Part shown: positions 33,211 through 42,544 of the stretch, piece after piece
How the letters are laid out: each line of letters opens with the position of its first letter
Position numbering within the stretch: position 1 is the stretch's first letter
Assembly (NCBI RefSeq): GCF_000281065.1
Contig: NZ_AKKK01000022.1
Coordinates: 1 to 64,000, forward strand
Length of the DNA stretch: 64,000 bases
Source of the DNA: Arthrobacter sp. M2012083
Lineage (GTDB): Bacteria; Actinomycetota; Actinomycetes; Actinomycetales; Micrococcaceae
Direction of reading: 5' to 3'
The notes under the pieces: model-generated
The model's database searches: none
Told to the model about the DNA's origin: nothing
What the model saw: only the letters and a program-made list of their open reading frames with translations
Translations under genes and position numbers: made by a program

Positions 33211-33228
33211 GCGATAGCTCAGTATCGC
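33211..33228. promoter_or_regulatory. inverted repeat, candidate operator
   Basis: A 6-bp perfect dyad (GCGATA / TATCGC, 6-bp spacer) in the AT-rich stretch about 90 bp before the SLH gene. Confidence 0.35.
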
Positions 33229-33273
33229 GAAGCAGTAAATACCTCGCAATAATTCCGTTCGCACCCTGGTCTT

Positions 33274-33295
33274 CCGCCAATGAGGCAATTGGCGG
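33274..33295 (+). promoter_or_regulatory. inverted repeat just upstream of the SLH gene
   Basis: An 8-bp perfect stem (CCGCCAAT / ATTGGCGG) with a 6-nt loop ends about 19 nt before the GTG start. It could be a leader hairpin or an operator. Confidence 0.4.
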
Positions 33296-33313
33296 CTGCC
33301 CGCTTCAAGTTTC

Positions 33314-35881
33314 GTGAGAGAGCGCCCCTTGAGCACATCACCTGATACACCCACGCCCAGCCCCAAAGCGGGGCACCCCCGAAGGACCCACTTTTCCCGA
33401 TCCAGCCGAACCGTCATGGTCGGCATTTTTTGTGCGTCCTTGGTACTTACCGGCCAGACGGCAGCAACAGCCGCCGGCGAAACAGAAAATGCGGTGACAT
33501 TCTCCGATGTACCCGCAGGCATGATGTTTGCGAAAGAAATGTCCTGGCTGGCAAATGAAGGCATCTCCACCGGCTGGTCCGACGGAACCTACCGTCCTTT
33601 AACCGCAATCAATCGTGATGCAATGGCCGCGTTCCTCTACCGGCTGGCAGGATCGCCGGAATTCACGGCACCGAGCACTTCGCCCTTCCAGGATGTCAGT
33701 CCCGGCCAGCAGCACTACAAGGAAATGGCATGGCTCCACCAGGAGGAAATCTCCACCGGGTGGGATGTAGGAAACGGAAAACGGGAGTACCGCCCCACTG
33801 CCCCGATCAACCGCGACGCCATGGCGGCCTTCCTCTACCGCTTTGAAAACAAGCCTGATTTCCAGGCACCAGCAACGCCTCCGTTCTCTGACATCACCAG
33901 CACAACGCAGTTCTACACGGAGATTTCCTGGCTGCATGCGAAGGGAATCGCTACGGGTTGGGATAACGGAGACGGCACTGCTTCCTACCGCCCGCTCTCA
34001 CCCATCAATCGCGACGCCATGGCGGCATACTTGTACCGTTTATCCTTGCCCCCTGCAGCAGATGGTGTGGTGACATCACCGGATACCCTGGTGATCGATA
34101 CCAACGCCTTGGCACAGGAATACGTTCAGGGCGATACAACCATCACCTTCAACTCCGTGGGTGCGGGAGCTCCGGATATCGACCCCGGCAACGTGCTTGT
34201 GTCCGGATTCTCGGAGTTCACCCCGGACGGAATGTTGGTTCGAGTTCAGCAGGTTACTAATGCTCCGGACGGTAAACAGACAGCTGTTGTCCAACAGGCC
34301 ACCTTGCCGGACGCTATTTACGACACCAACGGCTTGGTAACCCCCACCACCACTATCGTCAAGCAGGAGTTTATTCCAGCGGATGGTGTGGACGTCATCG
34401 ATAACGGCCAGGCCTCTGCGGCTCCCTTGAACCGGAATGGCGGTCGAATTCCAGCAGACGAGTTGGCCATCCCAAGTGACGTGTCCCTGCCCGTCTTCGA
34501 GAAAACGTTCAAATTCTCTGACACCCTGAGCAAATCCGTAACAGGAACGGCATGGAAGACAGTGGATGTGGAGGGCACCGGAACTCTGGCACTCAGCAGT
34601 GAATTCGGTGTTGAATCTGCTGTCAACGCCGAAGTGGATATTCACTGGGCGTCGCTGAAAGAAGCAAAGTTCACACTGGACACTGGTTTGTCCGCCAAAA
34701 CAACAGCCCGGGCAACGGGAACCCTGACCGGAACCGCGGAAAAGAACCTGGGCACGGTGAATACCTGGGCGCATATCCAAGTAGGCCCAGTCCCCGTGGA
34801 CATTCAGTTCATTTCCTCGATCGACCTCAAAGCCAAGAGCGAATGGACCGCCGATACTTACGTCACGGCGGCAGCATCTGCAACCACTACGGTTGGCATG
34901 TCGTACAAAGACGGCAACTTCCAGCCCGTCGCTGAGTACGGCGGCAACGCCGAGGCAACATTCCAAGGCCCTCAGCTGACCAGCGAATCTTCAGTAACCA
35001 TCGGGCCGACGCTGACCGCAAAGCTGTATGGAATCGCGGGCCTTACGGGTGGATTCGATGCATACGCCAAGTACGCCACCGGGCCGGAAACATGTGCCCA
35101 TGAGGTAGGCCTGGCTGGTCGCATAGGTGTGATCGCCGGCGTCGAGGTCTTTGGCATGAAGCTGACGGACGAGTGGAAGAAGGAGATCACCAAGAACCTG
35201 GTTCTTTGGGAAGGTGACCTCTGCAAGCCCACACCACCCGTTGGCGACGTCTCTAAGGAAGTATTCGGCGACGGTATCGCCGTGCAAGAAGACGGCGGAG
35301 CAGGTGACTCGTCCCAGTGGGGCAGGGCAACCGACTATGGTCCGGGTGGCGCCGCATGGATCTTGTCCACGGGCAACATGCAGAACTCCGTAGGCACACC
35401 CGATCAGGAAGCCTCCAGCGATCTGGGAACAGCAGGAAACACCACGCTGTCCAACTTCATCGGTGGCCTGCCCACTTTTGATGCAGCCTCCTACTGGGCC
35501 AAAATCACCCCGTCAGGCGACACCCTCCATGTTCGTTACTTCTTCGCCAGCGAGGAATACCCCGAATACGTGGGCAGCGCCTACAACGACGTCATGGGCG
35601 TCTTCGTCAACGGAACCAACTGCGCGTTGGTACCCGGCACCCAGAGCCCCATCAGTGTGAACAGCGTTAACGATCACACGAATGAAAGCTATTACATTGA
35701 CAATGCCGCCGGAGCAAACGGATTCAACACCGCCATGGACGGGATGACCACCGCCCTCACATGTTCGGTTCCCGTGCAGCCGGGCGTACCTGTCACGGTG
35801 GAAATTGCTGTTGCTGACACCAGTGATGGCATCCTCGACAGCGCCGTAGCGCTGCTCGACGGAGGCATCTGGTCCGACTAG
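33314..35881 (+). CDS. S-layer-homology protein with choice-of-anchor-L-like C-terminus
   Basis: An 855-residue exported protein. A long basic N-terminus precedes the hydrophobic signal core (VMVGIFCASLVLTGQTAATAAG). Three SLH repeats follow at about residues 60-240; each has F-x-D, a conserved W-L, the STGW/ATGW turn, YRP and INRDAMAA motif. These bind pyruvylated wall polymer. A long beta-rich middle follows, and the C-terminus (about 640-855) resembles the choice-of-anchor-L domain (FGDGIAVQEDG, then FFASEEYPEYVGSAYNDVMG). The exact start is uncertain: GTG at 33314, or TTG at 33329 after GAGAGAG. Confidence 0.85.
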   Translation: MRERPLSTSPDTPTPSPKAGHPRRTHFSRSSRTVMVGIFCASLVLTGQTAATAAGETENAVTFSDVPAGMMFAKEMSWLANEGISTGWSDGTYRPLTAINRDAMAAFLYRLAGSPEFTAPSTSPFQDVSPGQQHYKEMAWLHQEEISTGWDVGNGKREYRPTAPINRDAMAAFLYRFENKPDFQAPATPPFSDITSTTQFYTEISWLHAKGIATGWDNGDGTASYRPLSPINRDAMAAYLYRLSLPPAADGVVTSPDTLVIDTNALAQEYVQGDTTITFNSVGAGAPDIDPGNVLVSGFSEFTPDGMLVRVQQVTNAPDGKQTAVVQQATLPDAIYDTNGLVTPTTTIVKQEFIPADGVDVIDNGQASAAPLNRNGGRIPADELAIPSDVSLPVFEKTFKFSDTLSKSVTGTAWKTVDVEGTGTLALSSEFGVESAVNAEVDIHWASLKEAKFTLDTGLSAKTTARATGTLTGTAEKNLGTVNTWAHIQVGPVPVDIQFISSIDLKAKSEWTADTYVTAAASATTTVGMSYKDGNFQPVAEYGGNAEATFQGPQLTSESSVTIGPTLTAKLYGIAGLTGGFDAYAKYATGPETCAHEVGLAGRIGVIAGVEVFGMKLTDEWKKEITKNLVLWEGDLCKPTPPVGDVSKEVFGDGIAVQEDGGAGDSSQWGRATDYGPGGAAWILSTGNMQNSVGTPDQEASSDLGTAGNTTLSNFIGGLPTFDAASYWAKITPSGDTLHVRYFFASEEYPEYVGSAYNDVMGVFVNGTNCALVPGTQSPISVNSVNDHTNESYYIDNAAGANGFNTAMDGMTTALTCSVPVQPGVPVTVEIAVADTSDGILDSAVALLDGGIWSD

Positions 35882-35895
35882 CGCTTAGAGCATTA

Positions 35896-35933
35896 AAACA
35901 GGGCCCTCCGCCACTTGGCGGAGGGCCCTGTTT
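35896..35933 (+). terminator. strong terminator after the SLH gene, probably bidirectional
   Basis: A perfect 17-bp stem (35896-35912 with 35917-35933, ACTT loop), flanked by A-rich and T-rich ends. It lies between the convergent SLH and GT2 genes. Confidence 0.9.
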
Positions 35934-35971
35934 CGTTGATCAGTGCCTTGGTTCGCGGATCAACGGAAGGA

Positions 35972-38332
35972 TCAGCGAAGTGAAATTCGACGACGGCGGT
36001 CGGTTCCGCAGCGGAGGTCCCGGTTGAGCCTGCGGTCGCCGTGGTAGAGGATTGATTCCCAATCGACTTCCTCGGCCGTTTTGGGGACAACCAACGATTC
36101 AGGCTTTGCCTTCGGCTTGGGTGTGACGTAAAGCCAATTGACTGCCCCCAGGACGACATCCACCACCGAGTTCCACAAGCCGATGTACGACTGGATGCAC
36201 ATCATGGCCAACACTGCATTCAGTGATGCGAAGGCGACGTTGCCCCAATTGCCCTGTTGGGCGTCCCTCCAACCAGTCAGTACAGAGAACGCCACGATGG
36301 CGTAAGGAATCAGGACATAAATCGCGGGGGCGGCTGTCCGGTCCTTGACCTTGGGGGTTCGGACAAAGGGGATCTTGTCCCCCGTCAGGCCCTGCTGGAG
36401 TGATTTCAGGACTCCGGCAAGGTTGACCGGCAGCAGGATGAGGTTAAAACCGTATATCCGGAAGATGTCGCTAAAGCGATGGCCGCAATCGCGAAGGTCT
36501 GAACCCATGCACAGGAAGTACGGCAGGGCAGCTATAAACACTGCAGGGCTAAGGAGCCTGCTGTCATAGGGATAAGCCAGCAGGAAAAGAAGCCCGAAGC
36601 TGGCCCAGGTAATCGACGCCATGTAGTTCACACGAAGGAGAACTTCACGGAAGAGTATCCGTTGCCGTTGGTTCCGCCGCTGCGAAAGTTGGTTCCAGAG
36701 CTTGGGAAGGATGAGCAAGCCTCCGTTGGCCCAGCGTCTGCGCTGCACCACCAGTGAACCGAAGTCCGGTGGCGTTGCACTGTAACTCAGGCGCTCCGGA
36801 TAATTTACGAGCGTCCATCCGTGCGTGCCCAGGTCAATGCTGGACTCGGTATCCTCAATGACGGTGCGGTCCTGAATGTAAGTGCGGATTTCGAACCCGC
36901 CAACCGTCTCAACTTCAACAATGTCCTCGAGGGCGCGCTTACGGATAATTGCGTTGGCACCCACCCAGAATGTGGCTCCATAGAACGTCATGCCTTGGTG
37001 CAGAATGTGCTGGATATCCGTTGTTGCGCCAGCGATCCTCTCAATCCGGGTAGGCGCACCTCGGAACGAGGAATACGGCGTTTGAGTCACTGCCACCCGC
37101 TCGTTGCCCGCGGATTCCAGGAAGTAGACCAAGCGCAGGCAATAGTCCCGGAGCAACAGGGAATCCGCATCCAAGGTCAGCAAATAGGTACTATCCGGGA
37201 CCAGCAGATCGTCATCGCGCGGAACCAAGGACGGGCGAAGCACCGCGCCTCCAGCAGTCTCTTCCCGCCGCCAACGTTTGCCCATGAGGGAAATGTAGGC
37301 GTTGAGGTTCATGGCCTTGTTGGCTTCGTGGGAGAGGCTGGCATACCTCTTACGCTCAAAAGTCTCGGTTTGAACGTTGAAAATCCACGTGAGCCTCAGG
37401 TAAAGCTGTTCCATCCGCTCTGGGTTTGGGGCCGTGTTCTGCGCCTCTGCTGCATTCAGCGCCAACAAAACCAAGCGCAGTTCACGAGCCAGTCCCATGA
37501 TGACCAGGTCCACGAAGAATTCGTCCACATGGTCTTCCACGGTTTCAGCCTCAGCCATCGCTTCCAGCCACTCCACCGCTGCCTCATACTCAGCGATCAG
37601 GAGTTGGAGCTCGTCCCCTTCGAACGTGGCAGGGGCCTTCGCTGTCAGGGGCGAGGCGTGTCTCTGCCGGAAGGCAGCCAAGGCGTTGTTGGCGCGCTCT
37701 GCGGGAGCTGATAACGCATCTGCAATTTGGCCCGCCAGCGCCCTGGTCTGTTCAAGACGGTGAATCTTCTCCGGCTCCGTAGGGAACGGAGGATCGTCCA
37801 GCAGGAGCACCACCCGCAGATCCGGGAACTCCTGCAGGGCGGCCGACCACAATGTACCCCGCACAACCTGGGGTTCTTCGGCGTAGGACGGAACCAACAC
37901 CGTCACGGCCTCTTTGTAGTTGGCGAAGTGATTATCAAGTTCACCCCGAGGAACCCTGCGGTGTTCCTTGAACCGGTACAGTGCACCTTGCCGCGCCATA
38001 AGGTACATCAGGGCGGAGAACGTCAGGAACGTGACGACAATAAGGTACGAAATCGACTCAAATCCGAAGCGGAATCCTGAGTTCGGATTGTCAACAAGCT
38101 GCCGAATAATGGTGGAGACAACGTAATAAAGCCACGCCCCAACCGTCACGAGCATGGCAAGCCTGCCAAGAACGATTTTTCGGGATGACGGCGTTGGATG
38201 AACAATGGCCAACGGTTCAGACCGCCGCTCCGACCCCCATTGTCTCTTTCGTCCCGTACTTTCCTGCCGCTCCGCGGGGAGCTCTTTGGTATCCCGCTCT
38301 ACATCGGACAAATCAACCAACTGGTCCGTCAT
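35972..38332 (-). CDS. membrane glycosyltransferase family 2 (polysaccharide synthase-like)
   Basis: A 786-residue processive-type GT2. Two helices at about 55-112 precede the catalytic domain with LVPSY 146-150, Asp179/180, DAD 388-390, the ED of VIEDTES 493-494 and QRRRW 530-534; several helices follow. These are the cellulose/hyaluronan/PNAG synthase landmarks. The stretch between the first Asp and the DAD is enlarged by a helical, Glu/Ala-rich insert (about 190-350). No PilZ domain is seen. It is divergent from a GH18-like gene. The ATG at 38332 follows GGGGAAT. Confidence 0.88.
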   Translation of the reverse strand: MTDQLVDLSDVERDTKELPAERQESTGRKRQWGSERRSEPLAIVHPTPSSRKIVLGRLAMLVTVGAWLYYVVSTIIRQLVDNPNSGFRFGFESISYLIVVTFLTFSALMYLMARQGALYRFKEHRRVPRGELDNHFANYKEAVTVLVPSYAEEPQVVRGTLWSAALQEFPDLRVVLLLDDPPFPTEPEKIHRLEQTRALAGQIADALSAPAERANNALAAFRQRHASPLTAKAPATFEGDELQLLIAEYEAAVEWLEAMAEAETVEDHVDEFFVDLVIMGLARELRLVLLALNAAEAQNTAPNPERMEQLYLRLTWIFNVQTETFERKRYASLSHEANKAMNLNAYISLMGKRWRREETAGGAVLRPSLVPRDDDLLVPDSTYLLTLDADSLLLRDYCLRLVYFLESAGNERVAVTQTPYSSFRGAPTRIERIAGATTDIQHILHQGMTFYGATFWVGANAIIRKRALEDIVEVETVGGFEIRTYIQDRTVIEDTESSIDLGTHGWTLVNYPERLSYSATPPDFGSLVVQRRRWANGGLLILPKLWNQLSQRRNQRQRILFREVLLRVNYMASITWASFGLLFLLAYPYDSRLLSPAVFIAALPYFLCMGSDLRDCGHRFSDIFRIYGFNLILLPVNLAGVLKSLQQGLTGDKIPFVRTPKVKDRTAAPAIYVLIPYAIVAFSVLTGWRDAQQGNWGNVAFASLNAVLAMMCIQSYIGLWNSVVDVVLGAVNWLYVTPKPKAKPESLVVPKTAEEVDWESILYHGDRRLNRDLRCGTDRRRRISLR

Positions 38333-38550
38333 TATTCCCCATCAAACTGTGAACCGCGTCTTCCGGCCCTGTAGCCGGTTGAACGTCCGCCTTCTGTAAA
38401 AAAGCTTCGCCGATTGCCCTTATAGTAATCGATAGCAGGAGCCTTACGATTCCCGTGAGGTCCACGGAATTTGTTGGAACAGTTCTTGGCCCCATTCACG
38501 GGCTTTACGTCTGCTCGTTTGGAATTTCAGGTCTTAATGTTGGGGGATTA

Positions 38551-40116
38551 ATGTCCAAGCACTTTCCTGGGCGGAAGCTGTCCTGGATTCGGCTCTCCGT
38601 ACTGCTGGCTGTCATAGCGGTGGTGGCGGGGGCCGGCGTCGTTTCCTGGCGTAACTACACTGATACCCGTGCCGCGGCAGCGTCTCCATCACTCTTCGCA
38701 GGGTACGTCGATGTGACGGCCACACCGCGGTACGCGTTCGAGCAACCGGTAAGCGACAACGCAAAGTCCGTGGTTTTGTCGTTCATAGTGGCCGACTCCA
38801 AGGACGGTTGCACACCATCCTGGGGCTCCTTCTACAGCATGGACGCAGCCGCCTCAGACCTTGATCTGGACCGGCGCATTGCCAGGCTACGGCAAACCGG
38901 CGGTGACATCGCCGTTTCCTTCGGTGGGCTATCGAACAAGGAACTCGCCACCGCGTGCACCGACGACGATCGGCTTCAGCAGGCCTACTCGCGCGTGGTT
39001 GAACGCTACGACCTCAACACCATTGACCTCGACATCGAGGGAACCGCCCTGACGGATAAGGCAGCCATCGCACGTCAAGCCAAAGCGATCGTCGCGGTGC
39101 AGCAAGGAAGGCGGGCCGAGGGCAAGAACCTCTCCGTCTGGCTGACGCTACCCGTGGCTCCGGCGGGGCTGACTGCAGACGGGATGGCCGCCGTCGAGCA
39201 GATGCTCTCATCCGGTGTGGAACTGGCCGGGGTGAACATCATGACCATGGACTACGGCGAAAGCCGCGTGGCCGGGCAGTCCATGCTGCAGGCGTCAATC
39301 GCTGCAGCCGAGGCAACCCACTCCCAGCTGGGTGAAATCTACTCCGCAGCGCAGCAGAACCTTGGGGCACAAACCCTGTGGCGCAAAATTGGTTTGACCC
39401 CCATGATCGGCCAGAACGACATCGTGGCCGACGTCTTCACCCTCGCCGACGCCCAAGGATTGCACGACTTCGCCCAAGGGAAAGGCATTGGCAGGATGTC
39501 CATGTGGTCCTTGAACCGGGACGCCGAATGCGGCCCCAACTATCCCACTTTGACCGTAGTGTCCGACGCTTGCAGTGGAGTGCCGCAACGTGACACACGT
39601 TTCTCCGACGTGCTGGGAGCTGACATTGACTCCAAACCCACGGACTCCCCCACTCCGGTGCTGCCGACGGGCACAACCACTGCAACCCCGGTAGTGGACG
39701 ACCCCGCTACCAGCCCTTACCCCATCTGGTCTCCCGTGGCCACGTATGTGCAGTCGGACAGAATCGTTTGGCAGGGCAACGTCTACGAGGCCAAGTGGTG
39801 GACCAAGGATGACGTGCCGAACGATCCCGTTCCGGACAGAGCTGCCGCGCCGTGGAAGCTGATCGGCCCTGTCCTGCCCGGCGACCGGCCCAAGCCTGAA
39901 GTCACGGTTCCCGCCGGAACATACCCGGTATGGTCAGCCACAGCCGTCTATCACAAGGGCGACCGCGTGATGCTGGGTCAGTACGTCTTCGAAGCTAAAT
40001 GGTGGGTCCAAACACAGAGTCCGGAAGCCGCGCTGCAGGGGTCCACAGATTCGGCCTGGATGAAACTCTCCCATGAGGAACTGACCAAGGCCCTATCAAG
40101 CCAAGCGGCAAAATAG
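38551..40116 (+). CDS. GH18-like exported protein with two CBM5/12-like modules
   Basis: 521 residues. One N-terminal membrane/signal segment (SWIRLSVLLAVIAVVAGAGVVSW) precedes a GH18 barrel with the SFGG motif and the catalytic TIDLDIEG (D-x-D-x-E). Two C-terminal modules of about 45 residues follow (YPIWSPVATYVQSDRIVWQG... and YPVWSATAVYHKGDRVMLGQ...), each ending EAKWW, as in chitin-binding CBM5/12. It should hydrolyse or bind a GlcNAc polymer at the surface. The ATG at 38551 follows GGGGGAT. It is divergent from the GT2 gene across 218 bp. Confidence 0.87.
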   Translation: MSKHFPGRKLSWIRLSVLLAVIAVVAGAGVVSWRNYTDTRAAAASPSLFAGYVDVTATPRYAFEQPVSDNAKSVVLSFIVADSKDGCTPSWGSFYSMDAAASDLDLDRRIARLRQTGGDIAVSFGGLSNKELATACTDDDRLQQAYSRVVERYDLNTIDLDIEGTALTDKAAIARQAKAIVAVQQGRRAEGKNLSVWLTLPVAPAGLTADGMAAVEQMLSSGVELAGVNIMTMDYGESRVAGQSMLQASIAAAEATHSQLGEIYSAAQQNLGAQTLWRKIGLTPMIGQNDIVADVFTLADAQGLHDFAQGKGIGRMSMWSLNRDAECGPNYPTLTVVSDACSGVPQRDTRFSDVLGADIDSKPTDSPTPVLPTGTTTATPVVDDPATSPYPIWSPVATYVQSDRIVWQGNVYEAKWWTKDDVPNDPVPDRAAAPWKLIGPVLPGDRPKPEVTVPAGTYPVWSATAVYHKGDRVMLGQYVFEAKWWVQTQSPEAALQGSTDSAWMKLSHEELTKALSSQAAK

Positions 40117-40128
40117 GAGCAGCACAGC

Positions 40129-40578
40129 ATGAGGAAGTACCTGGCAGCAGTGGCACTCTTTGCAGCAGCCGCGCTGGCCTTGAGCGGATGCGCCCAAGGG
40201 CACGATGACGCCAAAGCAAGTGACCTCGGAATCACCTTCGCCTACTCATTGGCAGGTCACAACGGCAAATTCTGCGACCTCCTGGACAGTTCCAGTGAAC
40301 AAACCGTGGACGAGTGCAAGAAAAGCGAAGCGGACATGGCGGCAAAGCAGGAAGCCGATCCGCAGCCAATAATCTGGGATCCCAAGATCTACCAGCTGGT
40401 GCCCGGAGAAGAAAAAGTGCTCGGAATAGTAGTGGAGTTCAACCGGGCAGGAAACCAGGAGTTTGTTGCCATCGAAGCAATACGGCGGGGAGACGGGTAC
40501 AAGATCCTTCGGTGGGCATATCCGGATAAGGCCGACTACAAGACCGACCGCGCCCTGACAAACACCTTTGGATGGTGA
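40129..40578 (+). CDS. small lipoprotein of unknown function
   Basis: 149 residues with a lipoprotein signal (MRKYLAAVALFAAAALALSGC) and lipobox L-S-G-C. The mature part has paired Cys (KFCDLLDSSSEQTVDECKK) that could form a disulfide and an NTF2-like alternating pattern at the end (VVEFNRAGNQEFVAIEAIRR). I do not recognise the family. It follows the GH18-like gene by 12 bp with GGAG upstream, so it is probably cotranscribed. Confidence 0.75.
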   Translation: MRKYLAAVALFAAAALALSGCAQGHDDAKASDLGITFAYSLAGHNGKFCDLLDSSSEQTVDECKKSEADMAAKQEADPQPIIWDPKIYQLVPGEEKVLGIVVEFNRAGNQEFVAIEAIRRGDGYKILRWAYPDKADYKTDRALTNTFGW

Positions 40579-40590
40579 ATCCACGCCTGC

Positions 40591-40734
40591 TCAGTGCATA
40601 AAACCGCTGCCGTCCCAGTCGCGGTCGTATTTGCCGCAGCGGGTGCACCGCCTGTATCGACCGCTGCCATCCTCCGCGGATTCCACGTGCCAGTGGTGGT
40701 GGAGGTTTAGTTTGCACATGATCATTTGAAGCAT
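40591..40734 (-). CDS. 47-residue CxxC micro-protein
   Basis: A short gene in an otherwise empty gap. It starts ATG at 40734 with GGAG 8 bp upstream and ends TGA at 40591. The product begins MLQMIMCKLNLHHHWHVES and continues with YRRCTRCGKYDRDW. The His-rich first part with C7 plus C30-x2-C33 suggests a zinc-binding fold like small phage-type DUF1660 proteins. It lies antisense to nothing and sits between two plus-strand lipoprotein genes. Support is the Shine-Dalgarno and the Cys/His pattern; homology was not tested. Confidence 0.6.
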   Translation of the reverse strand: MLQMIMCKLNLHHHWHVESAEDGSGRYRRCTRCGKYDRDWDGSGFMH

Positions 40735-40901
40735 GGCAATCTCCGTTCTCAGCACGCTGACCCGCTAGGCGCGTTTCATGCGTGTGCCTAATTTTAAGCC
40801 GCTCGCCTTGTATTCTCTATCTGAGCCACGTCCTGTTGGCCTTTTTCTGGTTTGGAACTACGCCCTGCAGGTGCTGAACCATGGACGTTCCTGGGGGAAC
40901 C
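40735..40901. other. upstream region of the beta-propeller lipoprotein
   Basis: With the micro-gene, the gap 40579-40901 is filled. The AT-rich part at 40780-40865 probably holds the promoter of the next gene; no clear -35/-10 pair or dyad is seen. Confidence 0.4.
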
Positions 40902-42452
40902 ATGATTCAGTCCCGATCCGCTCGTTTTTTTGGACGCTTGAAGCCAGCTCGATTCGGCGTCGCGGCCGTAGGTGCTGCCATACTGTTGTCCGCGTGCACC
41001 ATCATTCCCCTTCCGGGGGTACCCGCCGCAACCACGCCACCGCCCAGCCCCTCTCCGGTGGAGAGAAGCACGGAAATCACGACGGCGGCATGGGAAGTAC
41101 CGCTCGATGTCATCGGCCAACCGGTGGTGGCTGATGGCGTTGCCTTCGTCTACGCGTCGACTCCCACAGGTGTCAATGCCCATGCGTTCTCTGTTGCTGA
41201 TGGGAAACAGCTCTGGACCCAGCCTGTTCACCCGGGGCTCGACGCGCCTTCTGTTCCCCTTGAACCTGTTGTCACCATGACCGCTGCAGGGAAGAGTGCC
41301 GCCATCTTCCTGCAGGCTACGGCTCCTCCGCCCAACAACAGCGGCTACGAGTGGTGGACTACCCCGGTGGCCTTTGATCTGGGCACCGGGGATGAGCTCT
41401 ACCGCGGGAGGGCAGAACTAGTTAGTACACGTCCCTTTGCTTGCGACGAGTTGCAGGACATGTGCTTTATCGCCTTCGATGAAATGTCCGGGACGGTGGA
41501 ACACTGGGTGGACTTGGAAACCGGCGATGATCTGTCCGGTCCTGAAATCAACCCGCTCAGCGGGGACTTCCGGCCGGTCGGAAAAGAACTGTACTCGGTG
41601 CTAGCGGGCGGAGTTGAAACGCTGGCCCATGTCTCTTACGGCGAGGTCCTGTGGGAAGTGGAGACGGAAAGCATTTTCGGGAAGGGTGCCACCACAGACA
41701 TGGGCTGGCACTTCATCTACTCGGAAAAATTGGATCTCTACATTGGCTCCGTTGGCATCAACCCCACCAACTTCGCACCCGAGGAATTTACGGAACAAAC
41801 CTTTTCCCTGAACCTCCGGGAAACCACCAAAACGGTAGGCTTCCGGGCATCCAGCGGGCGGGTTCTCTGGACTGCTGATGGTTCACAGCTCGAATGCGCC
41901 AAGACCGTGGGCACGGCTTCTTCCAAGCTGGAGGACGGGGACGCTTTTCCTGTTCGGTGCGAGTACGTAGATGGCTCCCTTGAATTTCCCTCAGGGAGAT
42001 ACGTGGGCGGACATTCGAAGGTGGTGGGCTACGATCCCATCACCGGCGAAGCCGCTTGGGAAAGCAAACCGGTGGAAGTTCACAGTTGGGATACCACCGG
42101 CCTTATACCGTCAGCAGGCCACGGTGATTTTGTGATTGCCGGCACCTACTATTCGTCAGCCCTGTTGGACGCCCGCACCGGCAAGCCCAGTGGGGCAAGC
42201 TTTGACGATGCTTTTGTTTGCACGAAAGCAACCACCTACACCTTGCCGCCGAACGGGCCCTTCAAGGACCAACCTGGCGGCGACATCGGCGCCGGCTCAC
42301 TTGTCGCATTTCCATGCCTCAAAAGCGGGTCCCCGGCCCCGGCATATACCTATGGCGCCCTCACCGATGTGAGCACTCCGGACCAAGACATGGCCGTCCT
42401 CTCCTTGGAGGGAAAAGTGGCCGGGTACAAGCTCCTCAAGGAATTCGTCTAA
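40902..42452 (+). CDS. lipoprotein, PQQ/WD-like repeat protein
   Basis: 516 residues. The signal has a basic start (SARFFGRLKPARF) and a hydrophobic core ending L-L-S-A-C-T, a lipobox; a Pro-rich stretch follows (TTPPPSPSPVE). The body shows recurring beta-strand units with W-x-V/Q-P, 'G-T-G-D-E' and 'A-x-D-G-K-Q-L-W', the signature of PQQ-like beta-propeller blades, and several Cys pairs. Function is unknown; such proteins often act as extracytoplasmic scaffolds. The ATG at 40902 follows GGGGGAA. Confidence 0.78.
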   Translation: MIQSRSARFFGRLKPARFGVAAVGAAILLSACTIIPLPGVPAATTPPPSPSPVERSTEITTAAWEVPLDVIGQPVVADGVAFVYASTPTGVNAHAFSVADGKQLWTQPVHPGLDAPSVPLEPVVTMTAAGKSAAIFLQATAPPPNNSGYEWWTTPVAFDLGTGDELYRGRAELVSTRPFACDELQDMCFIAFDEMSGTVEHWVDLETGDDLSGPEINPLSGDFRPVGKELYSVLAGGVETLAHVSYGEVLWEVETESIFGKGATTDMGWHFIYSEKLDLYIGSVGINPTNFAPEEFTEQTFSLNLRETTKTVGFRASSGRVLWTADGSQLECAKTVGTASSKLEDGDAFPVRCEYVDGSLEFPSGRYVGGHSKVVGYDPITGEAAWESKPVEVHSWDTTGLIPSAGHGDFVIAGTYYSSALLDARTGKPSGASFDDAFVCTKATTYTLPPNGPFKDQPGGDIGAGSLVAFPCLKSGSPAPAYTYGALTDVSTPDQDMAVLSLEGKVAGYKLLKEFV

Positions 42453-42544
42453 AAAGAGCCGAACGTAACCTGCCTCTGTCCGACCTGCCCGCCGTACAAC
42501 GGTGAGGGGTGCGAACAAGGGCGGGACCCGCCTGCGCAACAAAC

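Larger units (their letters stand above)
32980..33313. other. intergenic region before the SLH protein gene
   Basis: About 330 bp, more AT-rich in its second half. I see two perfect inverted repeats: GCGATA-6-TATCGC (33211-33228) and CCGCCAAT-6-ATTGGCGG (33274-33295). The latter ends about 19 bp before the proposed start of the SLH gene. A CCCGC/GCGGG pair after the sigma gene (about 32982-33002) has no U-run. No further gene is supported. Confidence 0.55.
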
